DNA of 59,507 nt from an uncultured Alphaproteobacteria bacterium (GTDB lineage: Bacteria > Pseudomonadota > Alphaproteobacteria > Caulobacterales > Hyphomonadaceae): positions 1 to 59,507 of the forward strand of contig CAIKWZ010000019.1 of NCBI GenBank assembly GCA_903831255.1. Reading direction: 5' to 3'. Both the position numbers and the translations under genes were made by a program. Positions 42,870 through 51,771 of this stretch are shown piece by piece (the first letter of the stretch is position 1; each line of letters opens with the position of its first letter). A model generated the notes under the pieces. It was not told the DNA's origin. It saw only the letters and a program-made list of their open reading frames with translations, and ran no database searches.

Positions 42870-43229
42870 TCAGCAATCATACTCGGTTCCGGTGAGCTGG
42901 ACCGAGGGCGATGTGTAGAAGAAGTCGCTGACCTCCCCGCCGCCCAGATAGACCGGTGTCTTGAGGCCCGAATTGTAGAGGATGACAAACTCGCGGCTCT
43001 CATCGGTCATATTGACGATTCTGACGTAGAATTGGTTGTTGGCGATGCCGAAGTCTGTCCGGAACGGGCAGCCCTCCTGCTCTCCGCCCATATCCGAGAC
43101 GTGCTTGTCTTCCCAATAGATGCCCTGTTCCATCTCCATGGCGTCATTGAGATACATCAGACTGGTCCCAAGCTCCGCGCATCCCGTCGTCAGCAGGGCG
43201 GCTGCAAGGATGGCGCTGCGAATGAGCAT
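42870..43229 (-). CDS. Small lipoprotein of unknown function
   Basis: 119 residues. The signal MLIRSAILAAALLTTGC gives a clean lipobox (LTTGC, Cys 17). The mature part is acidic and predicted beta-rich (NNQFYVRIVNMTDESREFVILYNSG) with two more cysteines, at CPFRTDF and the C-terminus, that could form a disulfide. No family recognised. It is separated from the AtuA operon by 135 bases and probably has its own promoter. Confidence 0.65.
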   Translation of the reverse strand: MLIRSAILAAALLTTGCAELGTSLMYLNDAMEMEQGIYWEDKHVSDMGGEQEGCPFRTDFGIANNQFYVRIVNMTDESREFVILYNSGLKTPVYLGGGEVSDFFYTSPSVQLTGTEYDC

Positions 43230-43364
43230 GGGAACGTCTCCATTGAGAGAGGCCGCAGCGGATCAGACAAGATCCCCACAGAAAACGGATGGGTATCCTG
43301 CAGATCAGACTTGCGCCAGCGTTATTGTCGCCGGGCCTCTGAGCGGGCCCTTCGACACAGGTCT

Positions 43365-45179
43365 TCAGGCCGCGGGCGCCAAAGATGCGGGCAGCAGGAT
43401 CGGAATATCGAGCAGTTGCTGAGCCTTGGCCTTGGCCAGAGCATCCAGGCGGAGGCTCGAGAACTGGCCTCCGCCCAGGGCTTCCATGAAGTGCAGATTG
43501 ACCGCCGACAGTCCTGGGAGGTCGTAGAGAATGACCCTCGGAGCCTTCGCCCCTTCGAATTCATGGGCGAACCACGCCTTCATACGCTCTTCCGAAAGCC
43601 CCTCCCGGATCCATGGCAGGAAGGCGGGATCCCGGGCGATGACCCCGATATTGAACGCATCGCCCTTATCCCCGGATCTTGCCCAGGCGAGGGCGATGAG
43701 CGGTCGCTCCACCATGTCTCCCGACGCGGGCGCGCAGGACGGGGGCGAGGGCCTGATTACCGTCTCCGGATCAAAGACTTCGGTGAGCGAAGCCGCCTCC
43801 TGAAGGAACGTGTCCTCTCCCAGGGAAATCCTTGCCGGACACTCCTGACGATCGAGGAGAACCGAAAACACGCGTGAGACGGGCGTGATGGTGGGAGGTC
43901 CCCCAAACCAGCCCGTCGTGCCCACGCTCATGGATGTCGTGGGCGAATTGAACTCCCGCATCATCAGTTTGAGGGCGTCGGCGTCGACATGTTCCGCTCC
44001 GATCCGGGCGACGACCTCTCGGCTCGCCTGCGCCTCGGGCCGCGCGTGAGCGCCGTAACTCGCCTCCGCGCCCAGAATTTCAATTCTGTGATCTCTCAGG
44101 GGCGGAAGGTTCCGGTCCCTCAGCATCTCTGACAGGCGTTCGATGAGCGCACGCGCCTGTCGCGCCGCCTTCTGCGCCGCCTCGCGCCCCACCACCGGCA
44201 TGGCGCCTATAAAGCGATAGCCGTCTCCCCATGTCAGACAGACCTTGTAGCGTCCGCTTGGAGGATAGCCCCGCGCGCCGGACACCCGGACGCGTTCCGG
44301 CCCGGCTTCGGAGACCTCGACCTGCGTGAAGTCGCAGACGACATCCGGCAGCGCATAGCCCTGCGGATCTCCCACCTCATAGAGAATCTGTTCGGCGACG
44401 GCGGCCGGCGAGACCAGTCCCCCCGTTCCGGGAGGTTTCTCGACGAAGAACGTTCCATCCGGCAGGCATTCGACGACGGGATAGCCGATATGGGTCCAGT
44501 CGGGCACGTCTTCCCAGTCGGTGAAGAGGCCTCCGGTCGCCTGGGCGCCGCATTCGATGACATGCCCTGCCAGCGATCCCGCAGAGAGAAGATCATAGGC
44601 GTCCGCTCCCCAGCCGAACTCATGCATCAGGGGCCCGAGCGTGAGGGCGCTGTCGACCACCCGACCTGTGATGACCATGTCAGCCCCCGCCGCCAGGGCT
44701 GCAGCGATCGGCGCCGCCCCGAAATAGGCGTTGGCCGTGAACACCGCCTCTGGAGAAGGCATCTCCGCGCCCGTGAACATTTCACGCAGGCCGCGCGACT
44801 TCAGGTCCGGAAGGCGCTCAGAAAGATCGTCTCCCTCGACGATGGCGATCCGGAATGACAGTCCCGCCGCGCGCGCATGCGCCATCATACGCTCGCGGCA
44901 GGCCCGCGGGTTGAGACCCCCGGCGTTGGTGACGACCTTGACGCCCTGCGCCTTGAACTCGCGGAGATTGTCCTTCCACACCCAGTCGGTGAAATCGCGC
45001 GCATACCCCTGATCCGGACGCGCAGCCCGAAGCTGACCGAGCGAGGACATCGTCGCCTCGGCGAGATAGTCGAGGATCATGTAGTCGAGCCGACCGCCCT
45101 TGAGCAGCTGCGGGGCCGCCAGCGAGCTGTCGCCAAGGAAGCCGCCGGCCCCGCCGATCCGAACCGAAGATTTCGTCAT
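43365..45179 (-). CDS. AtuA-family protein (DUF1446, acyclic terpene utilisation-like)
   Basis: 604 residues. The N-terminal about 450 residues are DUF1446: SVRIGGAGGFLGDSSLAAPQLLKGGRLDYMILDYLAEATMS, VKVVTNAGGLNPRACRERM and ADMVITGRVVDSALTLGPL. The C-terminal about 110 residues (LIALAWARSGDKGDAFNIGVIARDP onward) are the small domain often found fused or next to AtuA. In Pseudomonas, atuA belongs to citronellol/geraniol catabolism, but the biochemical function of AtuA is not established. It is the last of three same-strand genes (MFS, Coq4, AtuA) spaced by 33 and 45 bases. The pathway here is unknown. Confidence 0.85.
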   Translation of the reverse strand: MTKSSVRIGGAGGFLGDSSLAAPQLLKGGRLDYMILDYLAEATMSSLGQLRAARPDQGYARDFTDWVWKDNLREFKAQGVKVVTNAGGLNPRACRERMMAHARAAGLSFRIAIVEGDDLSERLPDLKSRGLREMFTGAEMPSPEAVFTANAYFGAAPIAAALAAGADMVITGRVVDSALTLGPLMHEFGWGADAYDLLSAGSLAGHVIECGAQATGGLFTDWEDVPDWTHIGYPVVECLPDGTFFVEKPPGTGGLVSPAAVAEQILYEVGDPQGYALPDVVCDFTQVEVSEAGPERVRVSGARGYPPSGRYKVCLTWGDGYRFIGAMPVVGREAAQKAARQARALIERLSEMLRDRNLPPLRDHRIEILGAEASYGAHARPEAQASREVVARIGAEHVDADALKLMMREFNSPTTSMSVGTTGWFGGPPTITPVSRVFSVLLDRQECPARISLGEDTFLQEAASLTEVFDPETVIRPSPPSCAPASGDMVERPLIALAWARSGDKGDAFNIGVIARDPAFLPWIREGLSEERMKAWFAHEFEGAKAPRVILYDLPGLSAVNLHFMEALGGGQFSSLRLDALAKAKAQQLLDIPILLPASLAPAA

Positions 45180-45224
45180 GCAGAATGTCCTTGTCGGTCC
45201 GATCGCCTGGCGGGGCGAGATCGA

Positions 45225-46175
45225 TCAGGCGGCCTGCGCCTGCAGCTGTTCGAACAGGTCCGCCGGGAAAGGCGAGGCGTAGGGCGTCACGCCAAGACGC
45301 TGGCGCACCGCATCGGCCGAGAGGTCCCACAAGGACGGCCAGTCGGCGCCGAGGAGCTGCGGCGTGTTGCGGGCGTGACGCCAGGCCGTCAGGATGACGT
45401 CGAAAAGCAGCGGGATACCCTCGGGGCGCACGAGCGAGGCCTTGGCGGTCACGACAGCGAGGAACTGGGCGGAGTAATTGTGCCCGAACTGCCCAAGCTG
45501 AAACCCGGAGATCGCGACCTCATGAAGGGACGTCGTGCGATATCCCCCGATGATATGCCACAGATCATGGCATTGCAGGATCCTGACATTGAGATAGTCG
45601 AGCGGAGGCGTCAGCCTGGCGAGACCCAGAGCGTCCCGGTCGAGCACCTCGAGATCAAACCCGTTCTTCACGATCAGCTCGTGAAACTCCCATCCCAGCG
45701 AGCCTTCCGGGCAGCGCGCCAGATCTTCGATGCGGAAGCGTTCCGGCCATCCCTGCGCAGCGGCCTCGCGCACGCCGTTGAATTGGAGGCTGGCGGCGAT
45801 CGCTCTGGTCTCGAACCCGGCGTCGAGCCGTCCTCCGAGCGCCGCGGTCCGCATCGTAAAGCCTCCGGCGTCAGTCGGAGTGTCATCCTCAAGGAAGTCC
45901 CAGAAATCCTTCCACAGCTGGGCCGGCGCTTCGAGCACGCCGGCTTGCGAGGCGTCTTCAGGGGTGGCGACCTGATCGATCCATCCGGCGGCCGCCGCAT
46001 CATAGACCGAGGCAATGACGCCCGGATCGATGAACCCGGCCCGGGCGAACAGGGCGGCCAGATCGCGGGCGGCCGAGACGTCTCCGCCGCGGGCGGCCTT
46101 CGCCAGCGCTCCCGGGCTCGCCGCGCCGCTGCTGGCAAGCGCCTCGAAACGGGATCGTACGCTCATCTCGATCAT
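45225..46175 (-). CDS. Coq4-family protein
   Basis: 316 residues. The Coq4 zinc motif HDxxHx11E is intact at about residue 202 (CHDLWHIIGGYRTTSLHE). It is followed by FQLGQFGHNYSAQFLAVV and a helix with ILTAWRHARNTP. The N-terminal about 80 residues extend beyond the Coq4 core and are helical. Coq4 organises ubiquinone biosynthesis and in recent work is linked to C1 oxidative decarboxylation of the quinone ring. Here it sits between an MFS transporter and an AtuA-like protein, away from ubi genes, so it may act on another substrate. AGGGAG precedes the ATG at 46175. Confidence 0.82.
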   Translation of the reverse strand: MIEMSVRSRFEALASSGAASPGALAKAARGGDVSAARDLAALFARAGFIDPGVIASVYDAAAAGWIDQVATPEDASQAGVLEAPAQLWKDFWDFLEDDTPTDAGGFTMRTAALGGRLDAGFETRAIAASLQFNGVREAAAQGWPERFRIEDLARCPEGSLGWEFHELIVKNGFDLEVLDRDALGLARLTPPLDYLNVRILQCHDLWHIIGGYRTTSLHEVAISGFQLGQFGHNYSAQFLAVVTAKASLVRPEGIPLLFDVILTAWRHARNTPQLLGADWPSLWDLSADAVRQRLGVTPYASPFPADLFEQLQAQAA

Positions 46176-46208
46176 GGGAAACTCCCTGTCCGCAGTCTGT
46201 TCCGGAGC

Positions 46209-47708
46209 CTAGGCCCGGTCCCGGCCCGGTTCAAGATCGCCTGATCCCCTGCGCGAAGCGAGGAGATCCAGATTGGACTGATGGCTCTGACGGGTGAGGG
46301 TGTAGCCCAGCAGGACGAGGGGCGTCGCCAGCCTGAGAAGAAGGATAAGGGGGATGTAGGCCGTCCCCAGCCGCATCAGGGCGTCCTCTCCGACATCCGA
46401 GGGCTGGGCGCCGACCGGGAAGCCGGCGAAGTTCAGCACCTGAGCGGCAGCCATCACCCCAAGCCCCGTGACCAGCTTGGCGATGAAGGTGTTGGCGGAG
46501 AAGAAAAGCCCTTCCGATCTGCGGCCCGTTCGCGTTTCGGAATCCTCGGCGATGTCCGCCATCATCGAGACGACAAGCACCTGAAGGCACACCACCAGAC
46601 AGACGTCGATCTGCCCGAACGCGAACACGACCCAGAACGTCGTTTCGTCGTTTCCGCCGGTAAGGACCCCGGACAGGCGCAGGGCGATCGGGATCGGCGA
46701 TATGAGCGCTGAGAGGACGCCCAGAGCGACGGCGGCGTTTCGCTTGCCCAGTTTCCTCGTCGCCATCGGTGCAAGCGCGGCGCCGAGGAAGGCGGAGAAA
46801 AAGATCGCCAGGGTCAGAAGCGCGATGCGCTCGGAGGAAAAACCCCAGAAATAAGTCGAGAAATAGACGGAAAGGGACGAGGCAAGCCCGGCGCCGACAG
46901 CCGCGATGATCGCCGCGAGCAGAAGCGCGACGAAAGACCGGTTGGCGAGGGTCTCGCGGATGTCCTTCGCAATGGACCCGAGCGATGCCCGCGGCCCGAC
47001 CTCCGGGCGGATCAGCCGCGGGATCTGCCCGTGGGTCCCGAGAGCGGAGGCCAGCATGGCCACGGCCATCAGCGCTCCGGCGACGATCCCATAAACACTG
47101 TAGGCGTCCCGATTGAACTGTCCGTTCGGGATCGCTTCGGTCACGAAGGCTGGAAAAAGAAAGAAGAACATCATCACCGTCATGGCGTTCCCGCCGGTCC
47201 AGCCGAAGAAACTGCGGTAGGACAGGAGCGAGCTGCGTTCGTCGTAGTCAGAGGTCAGTTCCGGAGCGAGCGCAGCGCTTGGGGTCTCGAAAAAGGTGAT
47301 GAAGGTTCGCGTCAGAATGGCGAGGACGAGCACGTAGAAGAATAGGGCCGTTTCGCTCCATCCGGCGGGCGGAATCCAGAGCAGCGTGAACCAGAGCGCC
47401 GTCGGGGCGATGGCGAAATACATGAACGGATGGCGTCGTCCCCAGCGTGACCGGAACCGATCCGACCAGTATCCGACGATCGGGTCGGAGACCGCATCCA
47501 GGATCAGCGCCAGAGTGAGAGCCAGCCCAACGAGGCGGGCGTCGACGCCGATCACCTGACTGTAGAAGATGAGGAGGAAGTAGCTGAACCCGGCATCCTT
47601 GACCCCGAACGCAGCCGAGCCGGCGCCGTAGGCCGTCTTGAGGCCGAAGGGCAGGCGCGGCTTTTTCGGCCCGGGCGTGGTGTCGGCCGATGCGGGGGTC
47701 TCCGTCAT
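46209..47708 (-). CDS. MFS transporter of the GPH (melibiose/glycoside) family
   Basis: 499 residues from ATG 47708, with 12 predicted helices. The N-terminal YGAGSAAFGVKDAGFSYFLLIFYSQVIGV and DPIVGYWSDRFRSRWGRRHPFMY (loop 2-3 signature) place it in the glycoside-pentoside-hexuronide:cation symporter group. SMMADIAEDSETRTGRRSEGLFF is the conserved helix 10-11 loop. It moves a sugar- or terpene-like solute with a cation. It is the first gene of the MFS-Coq4-AtuA operon, so its substrate is probably that pathway's compound. An upstream ATG adds 20 residues without a better ribosome-binding site. Confidence 0.85.
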   Translation of the reverse strand: MTETPASADTTPGPKKPRLPFGLKTAYGAGSAAFGVKDAGFSYFLLIFYSQVIGVDARLVGLALTLALILDAVSDPIVGYWSDRFRSRWGRRHPFMYFAIAPTALWFTLLWIPPAGWSETALFFYVLVLAILTRTFITFFETPSAALAPELTSDYDERSSLLSYRSFFGWTGGNAMTVMMFFFLFPAFVTEAIPNGQFNRDAYSVYGIVAGALMAVAMLASALGTHGQIPRLIRPEVGPRASLGSIAKDIRETLANRSFVALLLAAIIAAVGAGLASSLSVYFSTYFWGFSSERIALLTLAIFFSAFLGAALAPMATRKLGKRNAAVALGVLSALISPIPIALRLSGVLTGGNDETTFWVVFAFGQIDVCLVVCLQVLVVSMMADIAEDSETRTGRRSEGLFFSANTFIAKLVTGLGVMAAAQVLNFAGFPVGAQPSDVGEDALMRLGTAYIPLILLLRLATPLVLLGYTLTRQSHQSNLDLLASRRGSGDLEPGRDRA

Positions 47709-48041
47709 CGATGGGCCCTTTCCTTGGGGTCTGGCAGGCAGTTGAGGGGAGGCGGGGAGATTTCGCAAGGGCCCATGATCGGCGAAAGGAGGGGGCTGTC
47801 CGAACCGGCAGGCGCGGCCGGCGGGTCTCGATCCCTGCGGTCCGTCCCGGGGCGGTTGGCCGGGCCTGCGTCGCCCGCCCCGGTCGGGGCTTACATCTTG
47901 CCGGGAAATATCGTTATCTCAGTCCTCGACACGAAGCGTGGTTCGCTGCGCTTTTCGCCATGAGCGGACATGACGCCGGAACTCAGGGGATGAGACCTGA
48001 CCGGCTTCGTGTCCATGATCGTAAAGCAAGACGGAGCCGAC
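47709..48041. other. Divergent intergenic region (MFS operon / enoyl-CoA hydratase)
   Basis: 333 bases between two divergent starts. I find no convincing gene. An AT-richer patch around 47900-47930 (GGGAAATATCGTTATCTCAG) is the likeliest promoter. No clear operator palindrome was recognised. Confidence 0.35.
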
Positions 48042-48851
48042 ATGAGCCAGCATCTGATCGAGACGTTTGAAGACGGCGTCGCCACCCTGACCCTGAACCG
48101 TCCGGAGGCGCGCAACGCCCTCACCGGAGAGATGCTCGCCGCCATGACCGCGGCGGCTCAGAGACTGGCGCTCGATCCGGCAGTTCGCGTGGTGGTGGTC
48201 ACCGGAGCGGGCGGCGCCTTCTGCGCCGGCGGAGACGTCAAAGGCTTTGCGGCCGACACGGGCCGCGGACCGGATGGCGCCGCGGGTCCAAGCTTCGAAC
48301 AGCGGCATCAGGGTTTGCGTAGCGGAATGGAGCTGAGCCGCATCCTTCACGAGATGCCGAAGCCGACCCTTGCCGTCATCCCGGGGCCCGCCGCCGGCGC
48401 CGGTCTGTCCATTGCGCTCGCATGCGACATGCGGATCGCCTCGGCCGAGGCCAAGCTTACAACGGCCTTCTCGAAGATCGGTGTCTCCGGCGATTACGGC
48501 GGGAGCTATTTCCTGACCCATCTCGTGGGCGCCGCCAAGGCGAGAGAACTCTACTTCACCGCGGACGTCATCACGGGCGCAGAGGCGGCGGAGCTCGGCA
48601 TCGTGAACCGGGCTGTCCCGGCCGCCGAACTTCCTCAGGCGGCCGCAGCGCTCACGGCCAGACTTGCGGCGATGCCCACGATCGCTCTCGGCTACATCAA
48701 GCGCAATCTTAACATCGCGGCCCACGGCCCCCTGTCGGATGTCCTCGATGCGGAGGCGGTGCACATGGTTCGCACCATGATGACGGAGGATCACAAGGCC
48801 GCCTCGGTGGCCTTCGTCGAGAAGCGTCCGCCCGTGTTCAAGGGTCGCTAA
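48042..48851 (+). CDS. Enoyl-CoA hydratase/isomerase family protein
   Basis: 269 residues of the crotonase fold. Conserved motifs: LTLNRPEARNALTGEML, VVVTGAGGAFCAGGDVKGFA (first oxyanion-hole region), and GPAAGAGLSIALACDMRIASAEAKLTTAFSKIGVSGDYGGSYFLTHLVG. The usual second catalytic glutamate position in GDYGGS is aspartate-containing, so it may be an isomerase or a hydratase variant. The start at 48042 has GGAG about 6 bases upstream. It is divergent from the MFS-Coq4-AtuA operon and could belong to the same catabolic route, which is inference. Confidence 0.88.
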   Translation: MSQHLIETFEDGVATLTLNRPEARNALTGEMLAAMTAAAQRLALDPAVRVVVVTGAGGAFCAGGDVKGFAADTGRGPDGAAGPSFEQRHQGLRSGMELSRILHEMPKPTLAVIPGPAAGAGLSIALACDMRIASAEAKLTTAFSKIGVSGDYGGSYFLTHLVGAAKARELYFTADVITGAEAAELGIVNRAVPAAELPQAAAALTARLAAMPTIALGYIKRNLNIAAHGPLSDVLDAEAVHMVRTMMTEDHKAASVAFVEKRPPVFKGR

Positions 48852-48981
48852 GTTTCCCGTCGCGCCTCGCGTACCGATCCCGGATCATCGGTTTGAGAGA
48901 CCGGAGGGCGCAGGGGGAGCGCCGTTTCGGGTGCGCGCGTCACGCGAGCGCCGCACGAGAGTTGGGACTGCAGGAGTGGCC

Positions 48982-49545
48982 ATGGGGCTCTTTGAATTCT
49001 ACACGGTGCTGCTCTCCATCGTGATCTCGATCGGCCTCGCCTCACTTCTGGGAACGGCCATGCGTCTCATCCAGGACGCGGACCGTGTGACCTTCAGCGC
49101 AACCCATGCGCTGTGGGCGGTGGCGATCTTCCTGCAGCAGCTCGGCTTCTGGCTGAAAAGCTGGGACTATCACGCTCTCACCGATCTCACGCCGGTCATC
49201 TTCTTCACGCCTCTCGCCCTCGCCATTCTGGCCTATGCGTGTTCGGCATTGGTGACGCCTCACATTCCCGAACATGGACCGATCGATCTGAAAGCCTTTC
49301 ACGCCCGTCAGTCCCCCAGATACGCTGTGGCGATGGCGGCGTATCTTCTGATGGCGATCGTTCAGGCGATCATGATGGATCCGATGACCGCAGACCTTCA
49401 GATCGACGCTCTGGTGATGGGCCTGATGGCGACTGTGATCCTGGTTTCGGTGCGATGGCCGCGCATCGCCTGGCTCCAGGTCCTGACGCCGTGTCTTATC
49501 ATGCTGGCGCAGGTGCGCTTCATTATCGACCGTCTTCTCGCCTGA
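48982..49545 (+). CDS. Integral membrane protein of unknown function
   Basis: 187 residues. Six hydrophobic helices are visible: EFYTVLLSIVISIGLASLLG, ALWAVAIFLQQLGFWLK, PVIFFTPLALAILAYACSAL, YAVAMAAYLLMAIVQAI, LVMGLMATVILVSVRW and WLQVLTPCLIMLAQVRFI. AGGAG sits 6 bases before the ATG at 48982. I cannot name the family; it could be a small sensor or channel-like protein. Confidence 0.7.
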   Translation: MGLFEFYTVLLSIVISIGLASLLGTAMRLIQDADRVTFSATHALWAVAIFLQQLGFWLKSWDYHALTDLTPVIFFTPLALAILAYACSALVTPHIPEHGPIDLKAFHARQSPRYAVAMAAYLLMAIVQAIMMDPMTADLQIDALVMGLMATVILVSVRWPRIAWLQVLTPCLIMLAQVRFIIDRLLA

Positions 49546-49851
49546 GGCGCAGGCAGGATCCCTGGTCCGTCTGAAGCCTTATGATGGGTGATGTGAGCCG
49601 ATCGCCCTGGGAGGGGTCTGAGGCGTTCAGGCGGGTGCGTTCCTCTCGCAGAAGGGGGTCGGGACGACATGCCTTCATTCGTCGTCAGGGGGTCATCAGC
49701 TTGCAAGGCCCGCCTGCCTGCCCGTCGAGCCTGTTGCGTCGAGCGGACGCGAGAGCAGGCTGGCGATCCTCCATGCCCTGAGTTAGGCTTGCCTTTAGCC
49801 GGCGACAAAGACCGGTGAGTGGGAACGTTCATACGAGGGGAGACGAACGAG
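49546..49851. other. 306-base region without a recognised gene
   Basis: Open frames of up to about 66 codons exist but have no plausible start signal or family. An imperfect inverted repeat GACGAC/GTCGTC is seen around 49666-49690. The MAPEG promoter and its GGGGAG Shine-Dalgarno should lie near 49780-49845. Confidence 0.35.
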
Positions 49852-50247
49852 ATGACGACTGAACTGACAATGCTGGTTTATGCAGCCAGCCTGTTGATCG
49901 TGCTTATCGGCATACAGGCGTCCGTCGGCGTGCGGGCGATGGGATTTAAAACGGCGGCCGGGCCGAGGGACGAGACGCCGCCTCCCACCGCCTTTCAGGC
50001 GCGTACCAAGCGAGTGGTGGATAATCACCGCGAAGGTCTGACCGTCTTCGCGCCGATTGTGCTTGCGGCCGCTGTCGCCGGCGTGTCGAATGAATGGACG
50101 GTCCTCGGCGCTCAGCTGTTCTTCTATTCCCGCGTGGCCCACGCGGTTATCTATCTGGCCGGCCTGCCCATGGTGAGGCCCCTCGCTTACTTTATTGGTC
50201 TTGCGGGAACGATCATGGTTCTTCTGGCCGCTCTTGGCGTGATCTGA
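49852..50247 (+). CDS. MAPEG family membrane protein
   Basis: 131 residues, four helices. The signature of the membrane-associated eicosanoid/glutathione metabolism family is seen as RTKRVVDNHREGLTVFAPIVLAAAVAG (glutathione-binding RxxxNxxE-like pattern), followed by LFFYSRVAHAVIYLAGLPMVRPLAYFIG. Bacterial MAPEG proteins can have glutathione transferase or peroxidase activity, mostly untested. The start at 49852 is chosen because GGGGAG precedes it; an ATG 11 codons upstream lacks one. Confidence 0.9.
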   Translation: MTTELTMLVYAASLLIVLIGIQASVGVRAMGFKTAAGPRDETPPPTAFQARTKRVVDNHREGLTVFAPIVLAAAVAGVSNEWTVLGAQLFFYSRVAHAVIYLAGLPMVRPLAYFIGLAGTIMVLLAALGVI

Positions 50248-50341
50248 GGCGAAATCATCTCCCGGTCATGAGCCTCGCCTTGGCGCAGGCCTCATGGCCG
50301 GGACCGCGCTGCGCCGCAGTCAAACTTTCTGGGATGGGGAT

Positions 50342-51616
50342 ATGAGCGGATCGAGCAGGAGAGATCGCGACCTTCGGGAGCGCGCTCGAGAGGTTATCCC
50401 GGGAGGGATGTACGGTCACATGTCGACCGCCCTGCTGCCTCCGGAATATCCGCAGTTCTTTTCCCGGGCCGCGGGCGCGCGGATCTGGGATGCGGATGGC
50501 AACCCTTATATCGACTATATGTGCGCATTCGGCCCCTGCCTTTTTGGATATGGGCACGCGCCGGTCGAAGAGGCGGTTCGCGGGCAGTTGGCCCTCGGCG
50601 ATATCATGACCGGGCCCTCGGAGATTATGGTCGATCTTGCCGAAGCCTTCGTCAGCATGATCAGCCACGCGCAATGGGCGATGTTCTGCAAGAACGGGAC
50701 GGACGCGACCACCATGGCGCTCGTGGTCGCCCGCGCTGCGACCGGCCGCAGCGTGATTCTTTGTGCGCGAGGATCCTACCACGGATCTGCGCCCTGGTGC
50801 ACGCCGCGGCCTGCAGGCGTGCTGCCGAGCGACCGGGCCGGCGTGACCTATTTCGAGTATGGGGATGCGGAAAGTCTGGAGGCGGCCTTCCGCGCGCATG
50901 CCGGCGATGTGGCGGGCGTATTCGCGACGCCCTTCCGGCACGAGACCTTCGCCGATCAGAGTCTTCCCTCCCGGGAGTACGCGCTCGCCGCAAGGCGATT
51001 GTGCGATGAATATGGCGCGCTTCTGATCGTAGACGATGTGCGCGCGGGTTTCCGCCTGGCGCGCGATTGCAGCTGGTCCGCCCTCGGGGTCCAGCCGGAC
51101 CTCAGCGCCTGGGGCAAGTGCATCGCGAACGGCCATCCGATCTCCGCCCTGCTGGGGTCGAACTCCGCCCGCGCCGGCGCGGAGCGTGTCTTCGTGACGG
51201 GATCTTTCTGGTTTTCCGCAGCGCCTATGGCCGCAGCTCTCGCGGCCCTCAGAGAGATCCGGGAAAGCTCCTATCTGGAAGACCTGATCGAGGCGGGAGA
51301 GGGTCTCAGAAAAGGCCTCGGAGCGCTTTGCGCCGCGCATGATTTTGGCGTCCGTCAGACCGGTCCGGCTCAGATGCCTCAGGTTATCTTTGAAGACGAC
51401 CCTGACTTCCGTCTGGGCTATGCGTTCGCCGCCGAATGCGTCAAACGCGGCGTCTATGTGCACCCCTACCATAACATGTTCCTGTCCTCGGCTCACAAAC
51501 CCGAGGATGTCGCCCTGACCCTCGAGGCGATGGATTGGGCGCTTTCGGGGGTGCGGGCGCGTCGATCGGACCTCCAGCCTCACCCAGGCGTGGCGGCCAG
51601 GCTGGGGCTTCGCTGA
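50342..51616 (+). CDS. Class III aminotransferase, glutamate-1-semialdehyde aminomutase-like
   Basis: 424 residues from ATG 50342. It begins ERAREVIPGGMYGHMS, reminiscent of glutamate-1-semialdehyde aminomutase (FxxAxxxIPGG). FCKNGTDATTMALVVARAATGR binds PLP phosphate, LLIVDDVRAGFRLARD holds the PLP aspartate, and LSAWGKCIANGHPISALLG the Schiff-base lysine (about residue 259). True HemL has DEVMTGFR; here it is DDVRAGFR, and the neighbourhood is not haem-related, so it is more likely an aminotransferase of secondary metabolism or amine catabolism. The substrate is unknown. Confidence 0.83.
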   Translation: MSGSSRRDRDLRERAREVIPGGMYGHMSTALLPPEYPQFFSRAAGARIWDADGNPYIDYMCAFGPCLFGYGHAPVEEAVRGQLALGDIMTGPSEIMVDLAEAFVSMISHAQWAMFCKNGTDATTMALVVARAATGRSVILCARGSYHGSAPWCTPRPAGVLPSDRAGVTYFEYGDAESLEAAFRAHAGDVAGVFATPFRHETFADQSLPSREYALAARRLCDEYGALLIVDDVRAGFRLARDCSWSALGVQPDLSAWGKCIANGHPISALLGSNSARAGAERVFVTGSFWFSAAPMAAALAALREIRESSYLEDLIEAGEGLRKGLGALCAAHDFGVRQTGPAQMPQVIFEDDPDFRLGYAFAAECVKRGVYVHPYHNMFLSSAHKPEDVALTLEAMDWALSGVRARRSDLQPHPGVAARLGLR

Positions 51617-51709
51617 TCGGGCGGCCCCTGAAACCACGCACTTGTGACCGGCGAGACGGCCACGGCGGGCGCTGCGTCGAGACCTGCGCCATTGATCCGC
51701 CGGGAGGTT

Positions 51710-51725
51710 GACCCTAAGTAGGGTC
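51710..51725. promoter_or_regulatory. Perfect palindrome upstream of the secreted protein gene
   Basis: Arms GACCCTA and TAGGGTC around AG, 46 bases before the TTG start at 51772. It is a typical size and symmetry for a repressor or activator site. Copies of GGTCCGC recur at 51730-51770. No regulator is adjacent. Confidence 0.45.
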
Positions 51726-51771
51726 CAAAGGTCCGCCGCTGTCGTGCGGTCCGCGAAACCGGAGGTCCGCC

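Noticed and set aside
49581-49781. A 66-codon plus-strand open frame
   Set aside because: Arginine/serine-rich shadow-like composition and no Shine-Dalgarno.
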